From Saccharopolyspora phatthalungensis (GTDB taxonomy: Bacteria; Actinomycetota; Actinomycetes; Mycobacteriales; Pseudonocardiaceae), in NCBI RefSeq assembly GCF_014203395.1, contig NZ_JACHIW010000001.1, positions 4,633,501-4,697,500 of the forward strand: a stretch of 64,000 nt of DNA. Reading direction: 5' to 3'. The position numbers and the translations under genes are program-made. Positions 28,878-37,028 of this stretch are shown here, in pieces; positions within the stretch are counted from its first letter, which is position 1, and every line of letters begins with the position of its first letter. The notes below the pieces were generated by a model. That model saw only the letters and a list, made by a program, of their open reading frames with translations. It was not told the DNA's origin and searched no databases.

Positions 28878-29480
28878 AGTCCCATCTTCGTCCGGACGTG
28901 GTCGATGAGGTCGGTGATCACGGACGGCCCGGTTTTCAGGTCCTCGGCCTCCATCCGCGAGAACGCTTTGAGGTGTGTGCTGGGCCTGGACCGCGAAATG
29001 ATCAGGTACCGATACCAGCGGAGCTCATCCTGACGCTGTGGATCCGTGGGATCCCAGTAATCGTCATGAGGGCGCGCACCCCCCAAGACGGCCTCGCCGC
29101 ATCTGTTTTCTGAGGCCCGTTCCGTCCGGGTCCAGTTCGGTGTAGGCGTTCCAGAAGTGGATCAGCATTGCGTGGTCGAGGTCCAGCGGGCCGGTGAAGA
29201 ACACACCAAAGCGGTGCAAGTGCCGCGTGATCGTCGTGATCTGTTCAGCTGTGAGCTGGTCGGTGAGGTCGTCGATTCCGCGGATGCCGTCGAGGTCGGC
29301 GAAGACGTCGTCATTGAGGATCTCGGCCAATCGCCTGCATGCGTCTCGTAATCGGCCTGGGCCTCCGCCGGTGCGACCTTTTTGAAGACGTAGTCGGAGA
29401 ACTTCCGGATGTCGACGGATGCTTGGCCCTGCGTGGTGCTCGGTGAGCCCGACTTCCCGATGTTGGTGGCCTCTGACTAT
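28874..29480 (-). pseudogene. OLD-type nuclease, GajA-like, 3' remnant
   Basis: The last ~70 codons (HDDYWDPTDPQRQDELRWYR, YLIISRSRPSTHLKAFSRME) are in one frame and end at 28874. The preceding segment (FADLDGIRGIDDLTDQLTAE, HRFGVFFTGPLDLDHAMLIH) is in another. These resemble the C-terminal end of OLD-family ATP-dependent nucleases, whose last part follows a TOPRIM domain. The ATPase N-terminal half is missing. Further upstream a coding-like stretch with an in-frame TAG near 29478 cannot be assigned. Linked to the helicase by ATGA overlap. Confidence 0.5.
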
Positions 29481-29824
29481 GCGACGTTGGGGTAGGGGGT
29501 GTTGTTGATGGCCGTAGCCAGCGTGGCGCTGGCTTCGATGGCGGCCACGGTGGTGACCGCGCCGGCGATTGTTCTGCTCTTGACACACCCACGCTCGCAA
29601 CGTCTCCGCGGAGCAACCCCGAGTAAGCTCCGCCGCCGTTATCGTGGCTTACTTCGACTTATGCCCTCCACGAACGCCCGGCAACCATCCTCACCGCCTG
29701 CTGGGCGCAACCAACTCAGCAGAATACACCGCAACACATTTTCAGACATGACCGCATCAGCCACAGACACTGACGTCCCTGCTCAACGCTGCCGTGTTGC
29801 CAATCCAACTGGGTTTCTGGCACA

Positions 29825-29846
29825 CTCCACCAACCGGTTGGTGGAG
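29825..29846. promoter_or_regulatory. Perfect 22-bp palindrome, probable TetR operator
   Basis: Half-site CTCCACCAACC followed directly by its exact complement GGTTGGTGGAG. It sits just before, and partly within, the ribosome site (GGAGGAAGGAG at 29843) of the TetR-family gene. The size and symmetry fit autoregulation by a TetR dimer, which would also block translation initiation DNA-proximally. Confidence 0.7.
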
Positions 29847-29852
29847 GAAGGA

Positions 29853-30401
29853 GTGGCGTTGGAGCTAGTTGACCGGCGGACGGCGATCGTCCGGGCTGCG
29901 TTTAATCAAGTGGCGACGGTGGGGCTCGGGGGGTTGCGGCTACGGCGGATCGCCGAGGACGTCGGCATCGATCATTCGACGCTGCACCATCATTTTCCGG
30001 GTAAGAAGGACATCATCGCGGCGGTCGCCGAGTACGCGATCGGCCAGTTCGGATCGCGACTCCCCGAGGGCCCTGATCCCGCAGAGTCCTTGCGGGCGTA
30101 TCTGAGGTATGTGCGTAAGCTGCTGACGGAATCGCCGGAGGTGTTCGTCGTGACCGTCGAACTCGACCTGCATGCCCGCCGGGACCCGGAGATCCGGACC
30201 GTGATGGAGCACCACGAGGCCAACTGGCGGCAGTCGTTAGGCGAGTTGTTTACCGGGGATGACGCACAGGACGTGTGGCCACCTCGAATTGAGGCACAGG
30301 CTGCGGTGGAACTGGTGATCGCCGTCGTCAAAGGCGTTCAGCTAACACCCGATGTAGCCGGAACCGTATTCGCGCAACTGGACGCGGCGCTGACGAAATA
30401 G
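29853..30401 (+). CDS. TetR-family transcriptional regulator
   Basis: About 180 residues. Start taken at GTG 29853 (or TTG 29859) behind GGAGGAAGGAG; the frame is open further upstream, but that stretch lacks a ribosome site and contains the palindromic operator. The N-terminal HTH is canonical: RTAIVRAAFNQVATVGLGGL, RRIAEDVGIDHSTLHHHFPG, KKDIIAAV. The C-terminal part is a ligand/dimer domain without a recognisable ligand signature. It precedes an MFS drug-exporter gene in the same direction by 270 bases, so it is the likely local repressor of both. Confidence 0.85.
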   Translation: MALELVDRRTAIVRAAFNQVATVGLGGLRLRRIAEDVGIDHSTLHHHFPGKKDIIAAVAEYAIGQFGSRLPEGPDPAESLRAYLRYVRKLLTESPEVFVVTVELDLHARRDPEIRTVMEHHEANWRQSLGELFTGDDAQDVWPPRIEAQAAVELVIAVVKGVQLTPDVAGTVFAQLDAALTK

Positions 30402-30671
30402 CTCACAAGGCAAAGAACAAAAGTATTTTTGTATGATAGACCGACGTTTCACTCCGAAGTCAATGCCGGAACGGATATACCTCGACATAATGGCGCACCA
30501 TCGTCCACGCGCCGAAGAACTCGACTACTCCACACTGCTGATCCCGACGGCGCGAGCCACTCATCCGCGCGAGAATCTCTGGATAAGCTAGGCGGCGGCC
30601 GACACGCCGGTGGTTACCCCAACTCAGGAAACAAACACTACAAATCTCCTACAGCTATCATGAGGTAACGC

Positions 30672-32147
30672 ATGAAATCACGCGCCGTTTCGTCCACAAA
30701 CTCGCACCATGAACCCCAAACAGGTCCTCTGGTCGGCAAGAGCGCCGGGATTGCACTGCTGGTTGTGCTGTCTGCGTCATTCATGGACATGCTGGACGCC
30801 AACATCGTTACAGTCGCGGCACCCGCCATGGCGGGCGAGCTCCACGCGAGTCAGGCTCAGCTGCAGTGGGTACTGACTGCTTACGTCCTCGCGCTGGGGT
30901 CTGGTCTCATCACCGGCGGGCGGGTCGGTGATGACTATGGCCGACGCCGGGTGTTCCTGGCTAGCCTGGCTGTCTTCGCTATCGCCTCGGCGGCATGCGC
31001 TATGGCAACCGGTCCCGAGATGTTGATCGGCACCCGCGTCCTGCAAGGCTTGGCCAGTGGCCTGATGGTCCCGCAGGTGTTCGGAATTATCCGGTCCGCG
31101 CTTGACCCAGCGAGAATGGCCAAGGCTTTCGGGGCGTTTGGGGCCGTCACGGGCCTGGCTACCGTCGCCGGACCGCTGCTGGGCGGGTTTCTCGTCGACG
31201 CCGACGTGCTCGGGTTTGGCTGGCGGATGATCTTCTGGGTGAATGTCCCGATCGCGGCTGTTGCCATCGCGCTCGGTTTTCGGGTGGTGCCGGAGTCGAC
31301 CAGCGAAAGCCGTGCCACACTGGATGTAGTGGGTGCGGCGCTTTCGACCCTTGCCGTGTTCCTGGTGCTGCTGCCCTTGGTCCAAGGCCGTGACTGGGGC
31401 TGGCCGTGGTGGGGCTTCGCGATTATGACCATTGGGGTACTGCTGTTGGGCGGGTTCTTCGTTTATGAACGGTCGGTGACACGCCGTGGTGGACAGCCCG
31501 TACTGGACCCGGCACTGCTGAGCGTTCGCAGTTTCAGTGCAGGATTGCTGGTCTCGGTATTCTTCTATGGCGCCATCGGCGCATTTTTCCTGGCCATGTC
31601 GATCTATCTACAGTCCGGCACAGGACGCACGGCCTGGCAAACGGGCCTGGTGATTTTTCCCTACGCGGTCGGATCTATCGTCACCTCTGGACTCGGCACG
31701 ACACTTGCGGCCAAAGCTGGCCGAGCCCTACTGATCAGCGGATCGTTGATCCTCGCCGTATCGCAGGCCCTGTTGTGGGTCATCGTCAGCGACAGTCAAA
31801 ATCCCGGTTACTGGATGCTGGCCTCGGTACTGTTTATCGGAGGCCTCGGGCTCGGCTTGGCGTCGCCAATTCTGGTTAATGTCGTGCTCGCCGGCCTACC
31901 GAGCAAAGATGCCAGCTCGGCTGGCGGTGTGCTCTCAACTGTGAACCAGATCGGCAGCGCGGCTGGCATTGCCGTCCTTGGCACCATCTTCTTCGTAATC
32001 CTAGACGCCCCTGCTAGTAGTGCGTCACGGATGCAAGTCTACGGTAACGCCTTCTCGACTATTCTCCTCGTCGAGATCGCGCTCTATGTCATCACCGCCG
32101 CGCTCATGCTGCTGCTTCCAGGCAGGGCCGCCTCTTCCGAAATGTGA
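30672..32147 (+). CDS. MFS multidrug exporter, DHA2 (14-helix) type
   Basis: 491 residues with about 14 hydrophobic segments, the size of the DHA2 drug:H+ antiporter family. ATG 30672 follows GAGG. Signature features: SFMDMLDANIVTVAAPAM in helix 1, WVLTAYVLALGSGLITGGRV followed by motif A GDDYGRRRVF, and motif C-like GPLLGGF in helix 5. It should export a hydrophobic drug or secondary metabolite across the plasma membrane. Repression by the upstream TetR protein is likely. The neighbouring genes give no hint of the substrate. Codon use is slightly less GC-biased than in the NRPS genes. Confidence 0.88.
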   Translation: MKSRAVSSTNSHHEPQTGPLVGKSAGIALLVVLSASFMDMLDANIVTVAAPAMAGELHASQAQLQWVLTAYVLALGSGLITGGRVGDDYGRRRVFLASLAVFAIASAACAMATGPEMLIGTRVLQGLASGLMVPQVFGIIRSALDPARMAKAFGAFGAVTGLATVAGPLLGGFLVDADVLGFGWRMIFWVNVPIAAVAIALGFRVVPESTSESRATLDVVGAALSTLAVFLVLLPLVQGRDWGWPWWGFAIMTIGVLLLGGFFVYERSVTRRGGQPVLDPALLSVRSFSAGLLVSVFFYGAIGAFFLAMSIYLQSGTGRTAWQTGLVIFPYAVGSIVTSGLGTTLAAKAGRALLISGSLILAVSQALLWVIVSDSQNPGYWMLASVLFIGGLGLGLASPILVNVVLAGLPSKDASSAGGVLSTVNQIGSAAGIAVLGTIFFVILDAPASSASRMQVYGNAFSTILLVEIALYVITAALMLLLPGRAASSEM

Positions 32148-32637
32148 CATGTCCCAATCAGCAGCCCGATGTCGACGTTGTTGGGCACCCCTCGAGGTAT
32201 GACCGTCGTGTCAACGCCGGTCGAAGTATTCAGCCGGAAGCGACACGTCGACCACCAGCGGCGATCATTACCGGCGTACAGGAGGTCATTCGCTCCAGGT
32301 CGCGTAGGTGATTCACGGTGCGCCGGACCGGTGTCAGTTGCTGCGCGAGCTTGGTCGAGAACATCCGATCTCGTCCACTTCTGCCTGGTTCCATCCAATG
32401 TTTCCCGATTCCTGTACCCGGCTCAAACCCCTGGGCAGTCAACGTATCGAGACTGTTCGCCCTCCAAGCTGCGGTAGAGACCGTGCGCACCGCAGCCTGG
32501 AAGGTCGAACGTGCCCACGTGAAACATGCTGGTGACGGACAGGCAGCCACCTGGAATCTATCGGCCTTCTGGGATTACACGAATCGATAGTAAGGCTGGC
32601 GGGGACTTTGATCACGACGGTATTTTGTGGTATGGGC
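32148..32637. other. Non-coding or decayed stretch
   Basis: 490 bases after the exporter gene. Short frames on both strands lack recognisable domains. Some sequence (around 32320-32400) looks like scrambled transposon debris but I cannot place it in a family. Confidence 0.4.
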
Positions 32638-32937
32638 ATGGCGGAAGACGTTGAGGCGTCACGGGCGGCGAAGTTTGAAGCGTTGCGGCCTCATCTGGAC
32701 GAGCGTCAGCGGCGTTTGACGCTGTCGGCGGCGGTCAGAGAGTCGATCCCGCCCCGTGGACCGCGGCCGGCATTGCTCGTGCCGGTACAACCGGATGTGC
32801 GGGGTGATCCCATATCGTCGTTGCGTGGACGACCAAGTCGACCAGCACACTCGCTGCGGAGCTCACCGCCCAGGGGCATCCAGTATCCCGCGGATACGGT
32901 CACGGATATGGTGTGGCAGGAGGGTTACGTCCTGTAA
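32638..32937 (+). pseudogene. ISAzo13-type transposase fragments
   Basis: The start reads MAEDVEASRAAKFEALRPHL, DERQRRLTLSAA, the N-terminal HTH region of ISAzo13-family transposases. A later part in another frame reads TKSTSTLAAELTAQGHPVS and, shifted again, VTDMVWQEGYVL, matching the conserved segment before the catalytic core (TKSxxxLAxEL...GYxL). A large internal deletion and frame changes leave under 100 codons. Confidence 0.6.
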
Positions 32938-33004
32938 TCGTTGAGGTAACGAAACTGCGCGTCACGGTCCGGATTCTGCTTTTCCTCCAAGGTTTTAACA
33001 TTGC

Positions 33005-34069
33005 TCAGTCGCCCCTGTCGAACATTGCCATGACCTCGGTGGCGAACAGGCGCATGGTGCGTGCCGACTCCTCGATCGGCAGGTTTCCGGACGTGACCTG
33101 GAGGCTCAGCGTGGCGTCGCCATACCAGTCACGGATCTGTGCCACCTGCCGGCGCACCTGCTCCGGGCTGCCTGCGAGGATCTTCGTGTCCCGTAGCGCT
33201 TGTTCGAAATCGCTCGAGGTCACCTGCTGGGCCAGCCGCTCGTAGCCGGGGTACTGCGCGCTGCTGGTGTGAGCCCACGCGGACACGGCCTCGGCCAGTT
33301 TCGAGGTGTAGTTCTCGTGCGACATCCGCCCACCGCGCCGCGCCTCGGCTTCGGCGGCGGCCAGGTAGCAGGTGTAGCTAAGTTGAACGTGCTCGGTACC
33401 GGGTGCGTGACCGGCGTCGACCCATGCCTTCCGATACAGCGCCAGCATGTCCTGGACCCGTTCCCGATGGCTGATCGACGGGACGAGCTGGAGGTTGTGG
33501 CCAGCTCTGCCTGCTGCCTCACAGGAGTCCGAGCTAGCCGCTGCGGCGACCATGACCGGGGGATGTGGGCGTTGGCATGGCCTCGGCAACATCGTGACCG
33601 GGCCGAAGCGGTAGAACTCGCCGTCCCACACGGCGTCTTCCTGCGTCCACAGCAGCTTGCACGCCTCCACACCCTCGCTGAAGCGACGCCGACTCTCCTC
33701 AATCGGCACGCCGAATGCCTCGAACTCGTCGGGCAGGAACGCGCGGCCGAAGCCGGCGTCCAGTCGGCCACCCGAGATGTTGTCCAGCATGGCCAGCTTG
33801 CCGGCTAACTTGATGGGATGCGTGAAGGCCGGAATGGCGGCTCCGGTGACAAGGCGGACGCGGTTCGTTCGAGCGGCCGCGGCAGCCAGGAAGGTCACGG
33901 GATCAGGGCTGTAGCCGCCGTAAGGGTGAAAGTAGTGCTCCACCGTCTTGACGTGGTGGAAGCCGAGTTCCTCGGCTAGCACGGTGAGGTCTAGGCACTC
34001 CTCGTAGTACTGGTACGCGCTCTTCTCGGTGGGGCTGACCGTAGGAAAGAAACTGATGCCGAACCGCAT
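33005..34069 (-). CDS. LLM-class (luciferase-like) flavin-dependent oxidoreductase
   Basis: 354 residues, typical for this class. ATG 34069 follows GGGAG. The TIM-barrel pattern of bacterial luciferase-like proteins is clear: MRFGISFFPTVSP, LAEELGFHHVKTVEHYFHPY, RVRLVTGAAIPAFTHPIKLA, LDNISGGRLDAGFGRAFLPD, EFEAFGVPIEESRRRF and PPVMVAAAASSDSCEAAGRA. It should use FMNH2 or F420H2 to oxidise or reduce a small molecule. It stands alone between IS material, so a pathway cannot be assigned; this group is frequent in natural-product clusters. Confidence 0.85.
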   Translation of the reverse strand: MRFGISFFPTVSPTEKSAYQYYEECLDLTVLAEELGFHHVKTVEHYFHPYGGYSPDPVTFLAAAAARTNRVRLVTGAAIPAFTHPIKLAGKLAMLDNISGGRLDAGFGRAFLPDEFEAFGVPIEESRRRFSEGVEACKLLWTQEDAVWDGEFYRFGPVTMLPRPCQRPHPPVMVAAAASSDSCEAAGRAGHNLQLVPSISHRERVQDMLALYRKAWVDAGHAPGTEHVQLSYTCYLAAAEAEARRGGRMSHENYTSKLAEAVSAWAHTSSAQYPGYERLAQQVTSSDFEQALRDTKILAGSPEQVRRQVAQIRDWYGDATLSLQVTSGNLPIEESARTMRLFATEVMAMFDRGD

Positions 34070-34432
34070 GCCACTCCCAGACTGATCGCTAACGTGGGTC
34101 GTGCCGACCAGGGTCGTCGGGCCCGCTCGATGCGTGTTTGAGATCGACTGGAGTGGGCGAGGAATGATCGACCCGGAAAGGGGGCGGTGCGCGATGACGC
34201 CCTCACCAGCAAAGCAACGTCATCGGGTGCCGAGCACTCGCGAGCCAGACGCGGCCGTCGTCTTCCCGGCGATCGCGAGCCGCCAGCACTATCCGTCCCC
34301 GCAGCACTTTGGCGATGTTCAGCACAGCCCCGACAGGTGGTGCGACTTGGTTGCGATCAGCTGGCTTTGGCAGGCTCTGATGCCGGATCGCTACGGCACA
34401 GGACGCGCCCGATGTCGGCGGCGGGTGAAAAC

Positions 34433-36177
34433 TGGATCTGTCCCACTTTCCGTGAATCTGGCCTGGGGCTCAGTCGCTGAGCAGGATGCGCTTGCGGAGC
34501 AGGTCGGCCTTGGCTCGGCCGAACATCTGCCTTTTGATCATTTTTATGCGGTTGACGTGGCCTTCGACCGGGCCGCTGTTGTAGGGCAGGGTTAGTCCGG
34601 CGGTGACGGCGTCCTGGTCGCGTCGGAGGCCGACGACGAAGGAGTGCAAGCCGGGTTGGTCGTCGGCGTCGACGGCGGCCATCCATTCCTCCAGTTCGTG
34701 GCCGCGGAGGCCGCACATCATGGTGGCGAAGGCACGGACATGACCAGCAAGCGCGGCGAGTTGTGAGCTGGTGGCGAGAATGGCGTCGAGCCGGCGTTGG
34801 TCTTCTTCGTCCATGTTGGACGGATCGCTCATGATCCAACCCACGACCCGCCGCACTGAAGGCGGCTTTGGGGGCGGTTCGGGAGTGCGGCCTGCGGCGC
34901 GGAACGGGCGCAGGTACTCGCGCACGATCTTCTGGCCACCGCGGTAGCCGCGTGCCTTGATCTCAGCGAACAGGGCAGCGGCATTGGTGCACCCGTCGCC
35001 CCAGCGTTGGTGCAGGTAGGGCTTGAATTCCTCCAACAGGCTCGGTCGTCGTCCGGTGCCGTTACGGGTCAGCAGTTCCCCTACCGTTTCGGCGCGGGTG
35101 AATCGGCGCACGGTCCCGCGTGCCAGGCCAAGCCGGGCAGAGATTGCTCTGATGCCCACGCCTTCGGCCAGCAAGGCATGGATGGCGGTGTAGCGCTCCC
35201 GAGTTCGGGTCGCGATCCGATCCGTTCTGTCCTCGGGCTGGGCAGGCTGCACCGGCGCCGTGACCTGATCGTCTTGGCCGTGCTGGTGATCAGCGTCAGG
35301 ATCGGGGCCGGACTCGGTGACCGTGTCCACCGCTGCACTCAGGCATTCCTGGTGTCGGGCGACGGTGCGCTCCACCGCGCCGGCAAGGTTGTTCCACACG
35401 TGCCACCTGTCGGCCACCTGCAGCGCATCAGGTGCGCCTTCGCGGGCGCCCTCGGCGTAGGCGCCGGCCCGGTCCCGGCAGACGATCTCCACACCAGGAT
35501 GGGCATGTAACCACGCGGTCAGTGTCTCGGCGGTGCGGTCGGTGAGCACGTCGACCGGGCGGCTGGACTCGACATCGATCAGGATCGTGCCGTAGCGGTG
35601 GCCCCTGCGCAGAGCGAAGTCGTCCACGCCCAGCACCCGAGGAGTCGCGTATTCGGGGTCGGGCAGGGCACGAACCATACGCAGCAACGTCATCCGGCTG
35701 ACCGCGGCGGCCAGGCGCTGGGTCAACCGGGCCCCGGCGCGACCACCCAACGCCAGCGCGACCGCACACAACACCCGCTCCAGCGCTGTGGTGCGCCGGG
35801 CGTAGCGAGCCGCCAACTCCGACACCGCTTCGGCGAAGGTCTTCTTGGAGCATTCGGGGTTATCGCAGAACAATCGACGGACTCGCAGCCGAATCAGTGC
35901 CTCCCGGCCGGAGATCGCGGTGTCAGACAACCGCCGTTCGTAGCGGCTGTGCACCCGATCGGACAGCGTTCCGCAGCCAGGACACGCCACACGGCCGGCC
36001 AGCGTGCTCGCCTCGATCCGCACCACCGGCCCCGCAGCATGCACATCGTCTATCCGTAACTGCGCCAGATGCGGAAACAGGACGCCAAGCACTCCAAGAT
36101 CAGCACACCAAGCACATGATCAACTACCCGCCAGACGGGAAGCATCCGGGTCCATCACGGAAAGTGGGACAGATCCA
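34433..36177. mobile_element. Complete ISL3-family insertion sequence
   Basis: 1,745 bases with perfect 23-bp terminal inverted repeats (34433-34455 and 36155-36177; they begin TGGATCTGTCCCAC). One intact transposase. The bases just outside the repeats do not form an evident 8-bp target duplication, so one flank may have been altered. Confidence 0.85.
34470..36092 (-). CDS. ISL3-family transposase
   Basis: 540 residues. An N-terminal zinc-ribbon (CPGCG ... FCDNPECSKKTF) is followed by the DDE region: LGVDDFALRRGHRYGTIL, DRAGAYAEGAREGAPDALQV and the ADRWHVWNNL segment, an HTH insertion (AISARLGLARGTVRRFTRA), and the C-terminal SGPVEGHVNRIKMIKRQMFG with the catalytic Glu. Full length and uninterrupted. 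Its C-terminal KRQMFGRAKADLLRKRIL is related to the short ISL3 ends found near 40.3 and 45.6 kb, but those come from a different element. Confidence 0.9.
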   Translation of the reverse strand: MLGVLFPHLAQLRIDDVHAAGPVVRIEASTLAGRVACPGCGTLSDRVHSRYERRLSDTAISGREALIRLRVRRLFCDNPECSKKTFAEAVSELAARYARRTTALERVLCAVALALGGRAGARLTQRLAAAVSRMTLLRMVRALPDPEYATPRVLGVDDFALRRGHRYGTILIDVESSRPVDVLTDRTAETLTAWLHAHPGVEIVCRDRAGAYAEGAREGAPDALQVADRWHVWNNLAGAVERTVARHQECLSAAVDTVTESGPDPDADHQHGQDDQVTAPVQPAQPEDRTDRIATRTRERYTAIHALLAEGVGIRAISARLGLARGTVRRFTRAETVGELLTRNGTGRRPSLLEEFKPYLHQRWGDGCTNAAALFAEIKARGYRGGQKIVREYLRPFRAAGRTPEPPPKPPSVRRVVGWIMSDPSNMDEEDQRRLDAILATSSQLAALAGHVRAFATMMCGLRGHELEEWMAAVDADDQPGLHSFVVGLRRDQDAVTAGLTLPYNSGPVEGHVNRIKMIKRQMFGRAKADLLRKRILLSD

Positions 36178-36304
36178 AAATTCAGACGCCGTTGACACCC
36201 GACGGCCATGCGTTGGAAGCCAGTGAGTCAACGCCTTCGCTATCACGTTCAGTGACCGCTGGTCGGCTGCTGAAACCTGCTAACCGAACACGCCGAAACA
36301 CCGT

Positions 36305-36928
36305 TCATAAGATAGACCTCTCTAGGAGATCGAAGGCCGTAGTAGCACGGGCGACCGCTACGGGGTAGGTGTCGTCAGCGCTGTGTCCCAACCGCATCTC
36401 CTGGGCGTTGTAGTAGGCGAGGATTCGATGTGTGCCGAAGACCTGTGCGGCCACAAGGCGTGCGATGAACTCGTCGCTCAGTCCGCCGGAGGTGAGCAGT
36501 TCGCCGGAGAGGTCTCGTTCTTGGTCGAGCATGTAGATGGTCAGGCGGGTCATCAGGGTCGGCGTGGAGTACAGCAGATTGTGAAACGTTATGGCTGGTG
36601 GGGAGTCGTTCAGGCCGGTGAGAACGTCTCGCTGAGTGAGCCGATCGAGAAAGCTCTGGCGCAAGGCCCGCAGGGCGCGCATGCCGGGCGGACGTTCCCG
36701 GACGACGAGCGCAGGACTTTTGTTGTCGTCGATGAATCGGCGGAGGACAAGGTCTTCCTTGGTCGGGAAATAGGCAAACAAGGTGGGCTTGGACACCTCG
36801 GCGGCTGCGGCGATGTCGACGACAGCGACGCCGTCGAACCCCGACTCTCGAAACAGAGCGAAGGCCGCCTCCATGATCGCCTCGCGGGTGCGGCGCTTCT
36901 TGCGCTCCCGCAATCCAAATTCCTCCAT
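36305..36928 (-). CDS. TetR/AcrR-family regulator
   Basis: 207 residues. HTH: RTREAIMEAAFALFRESGFD, VVDIAAAAEVSKPTLFAYFP, TKEDLVLRRF. The C-terminal region resembles TetR proteins with a MftR-like fold (AARATTAFDLLERS type ending). It is divergent from the HelR-like gene with about 100 bases between the starts. Symmetrical sites in that space suggest that it controls both. No strong ribosome site precedes ATG 36928. Confidence 0.85.
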   Translation of the reverse strand: MEEFGLRERKKRRTREAIMEAAFALFRESGFDGVAVVDIAAAAEVSKPTLFAYFPTKEDLVLRRFIDDNKSPALVVRERPPGMRALRALRQSFLDRLTQRDVLTGLNDSPPAITFHNLLYSTPTLMTRLTIYMLDQERDLSGELLTSGGLSDEFIARLVAAQVFGTHRILAYYNAQEMRLGHSADDTYPVAVARATTAFDLLERSIL

Positions 36929-36952
36929 GACATCAGCCTAGTCAACCCTGAT

Positions 36953-36993
36953 TTGGGCAACAACTTGCCTCGGTCGTATAATTAACCGGGTTA
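36953..36993 (+). promoter_or_regulatory. Promoter of the HelR-like gene with overlapping operator dyads
   Basis: -35 candidate TTGGGC at 36953-36958 and a perfect -10 TATAAT at 36977-36982 with 18 bases between. GGCAA-CAAC-TTGCC (36956-36969) is a dyad between them, and TAACC-G-GGTTA (36983-36993) is a dyad just after the -10. Either could bind the divergent TetR protein. I do not see the rifamycin-associated element reported upstream of some helR genes. Confidence 0.6.
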
Positions 36994-37028
36994 GGATTTC
37001 AACTTTCGATGTGAGGCCCGCCACGATC

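Noticed and set aside
36929..37028. Rifamycin-associated element before the HelR-like gene
   Set aside because: Looked for a GGGGCTTGC-type symmetrical element as I remember it; only the GGCAA-N4-TTGCC and TAACC-G-GGTTA dyads are present.
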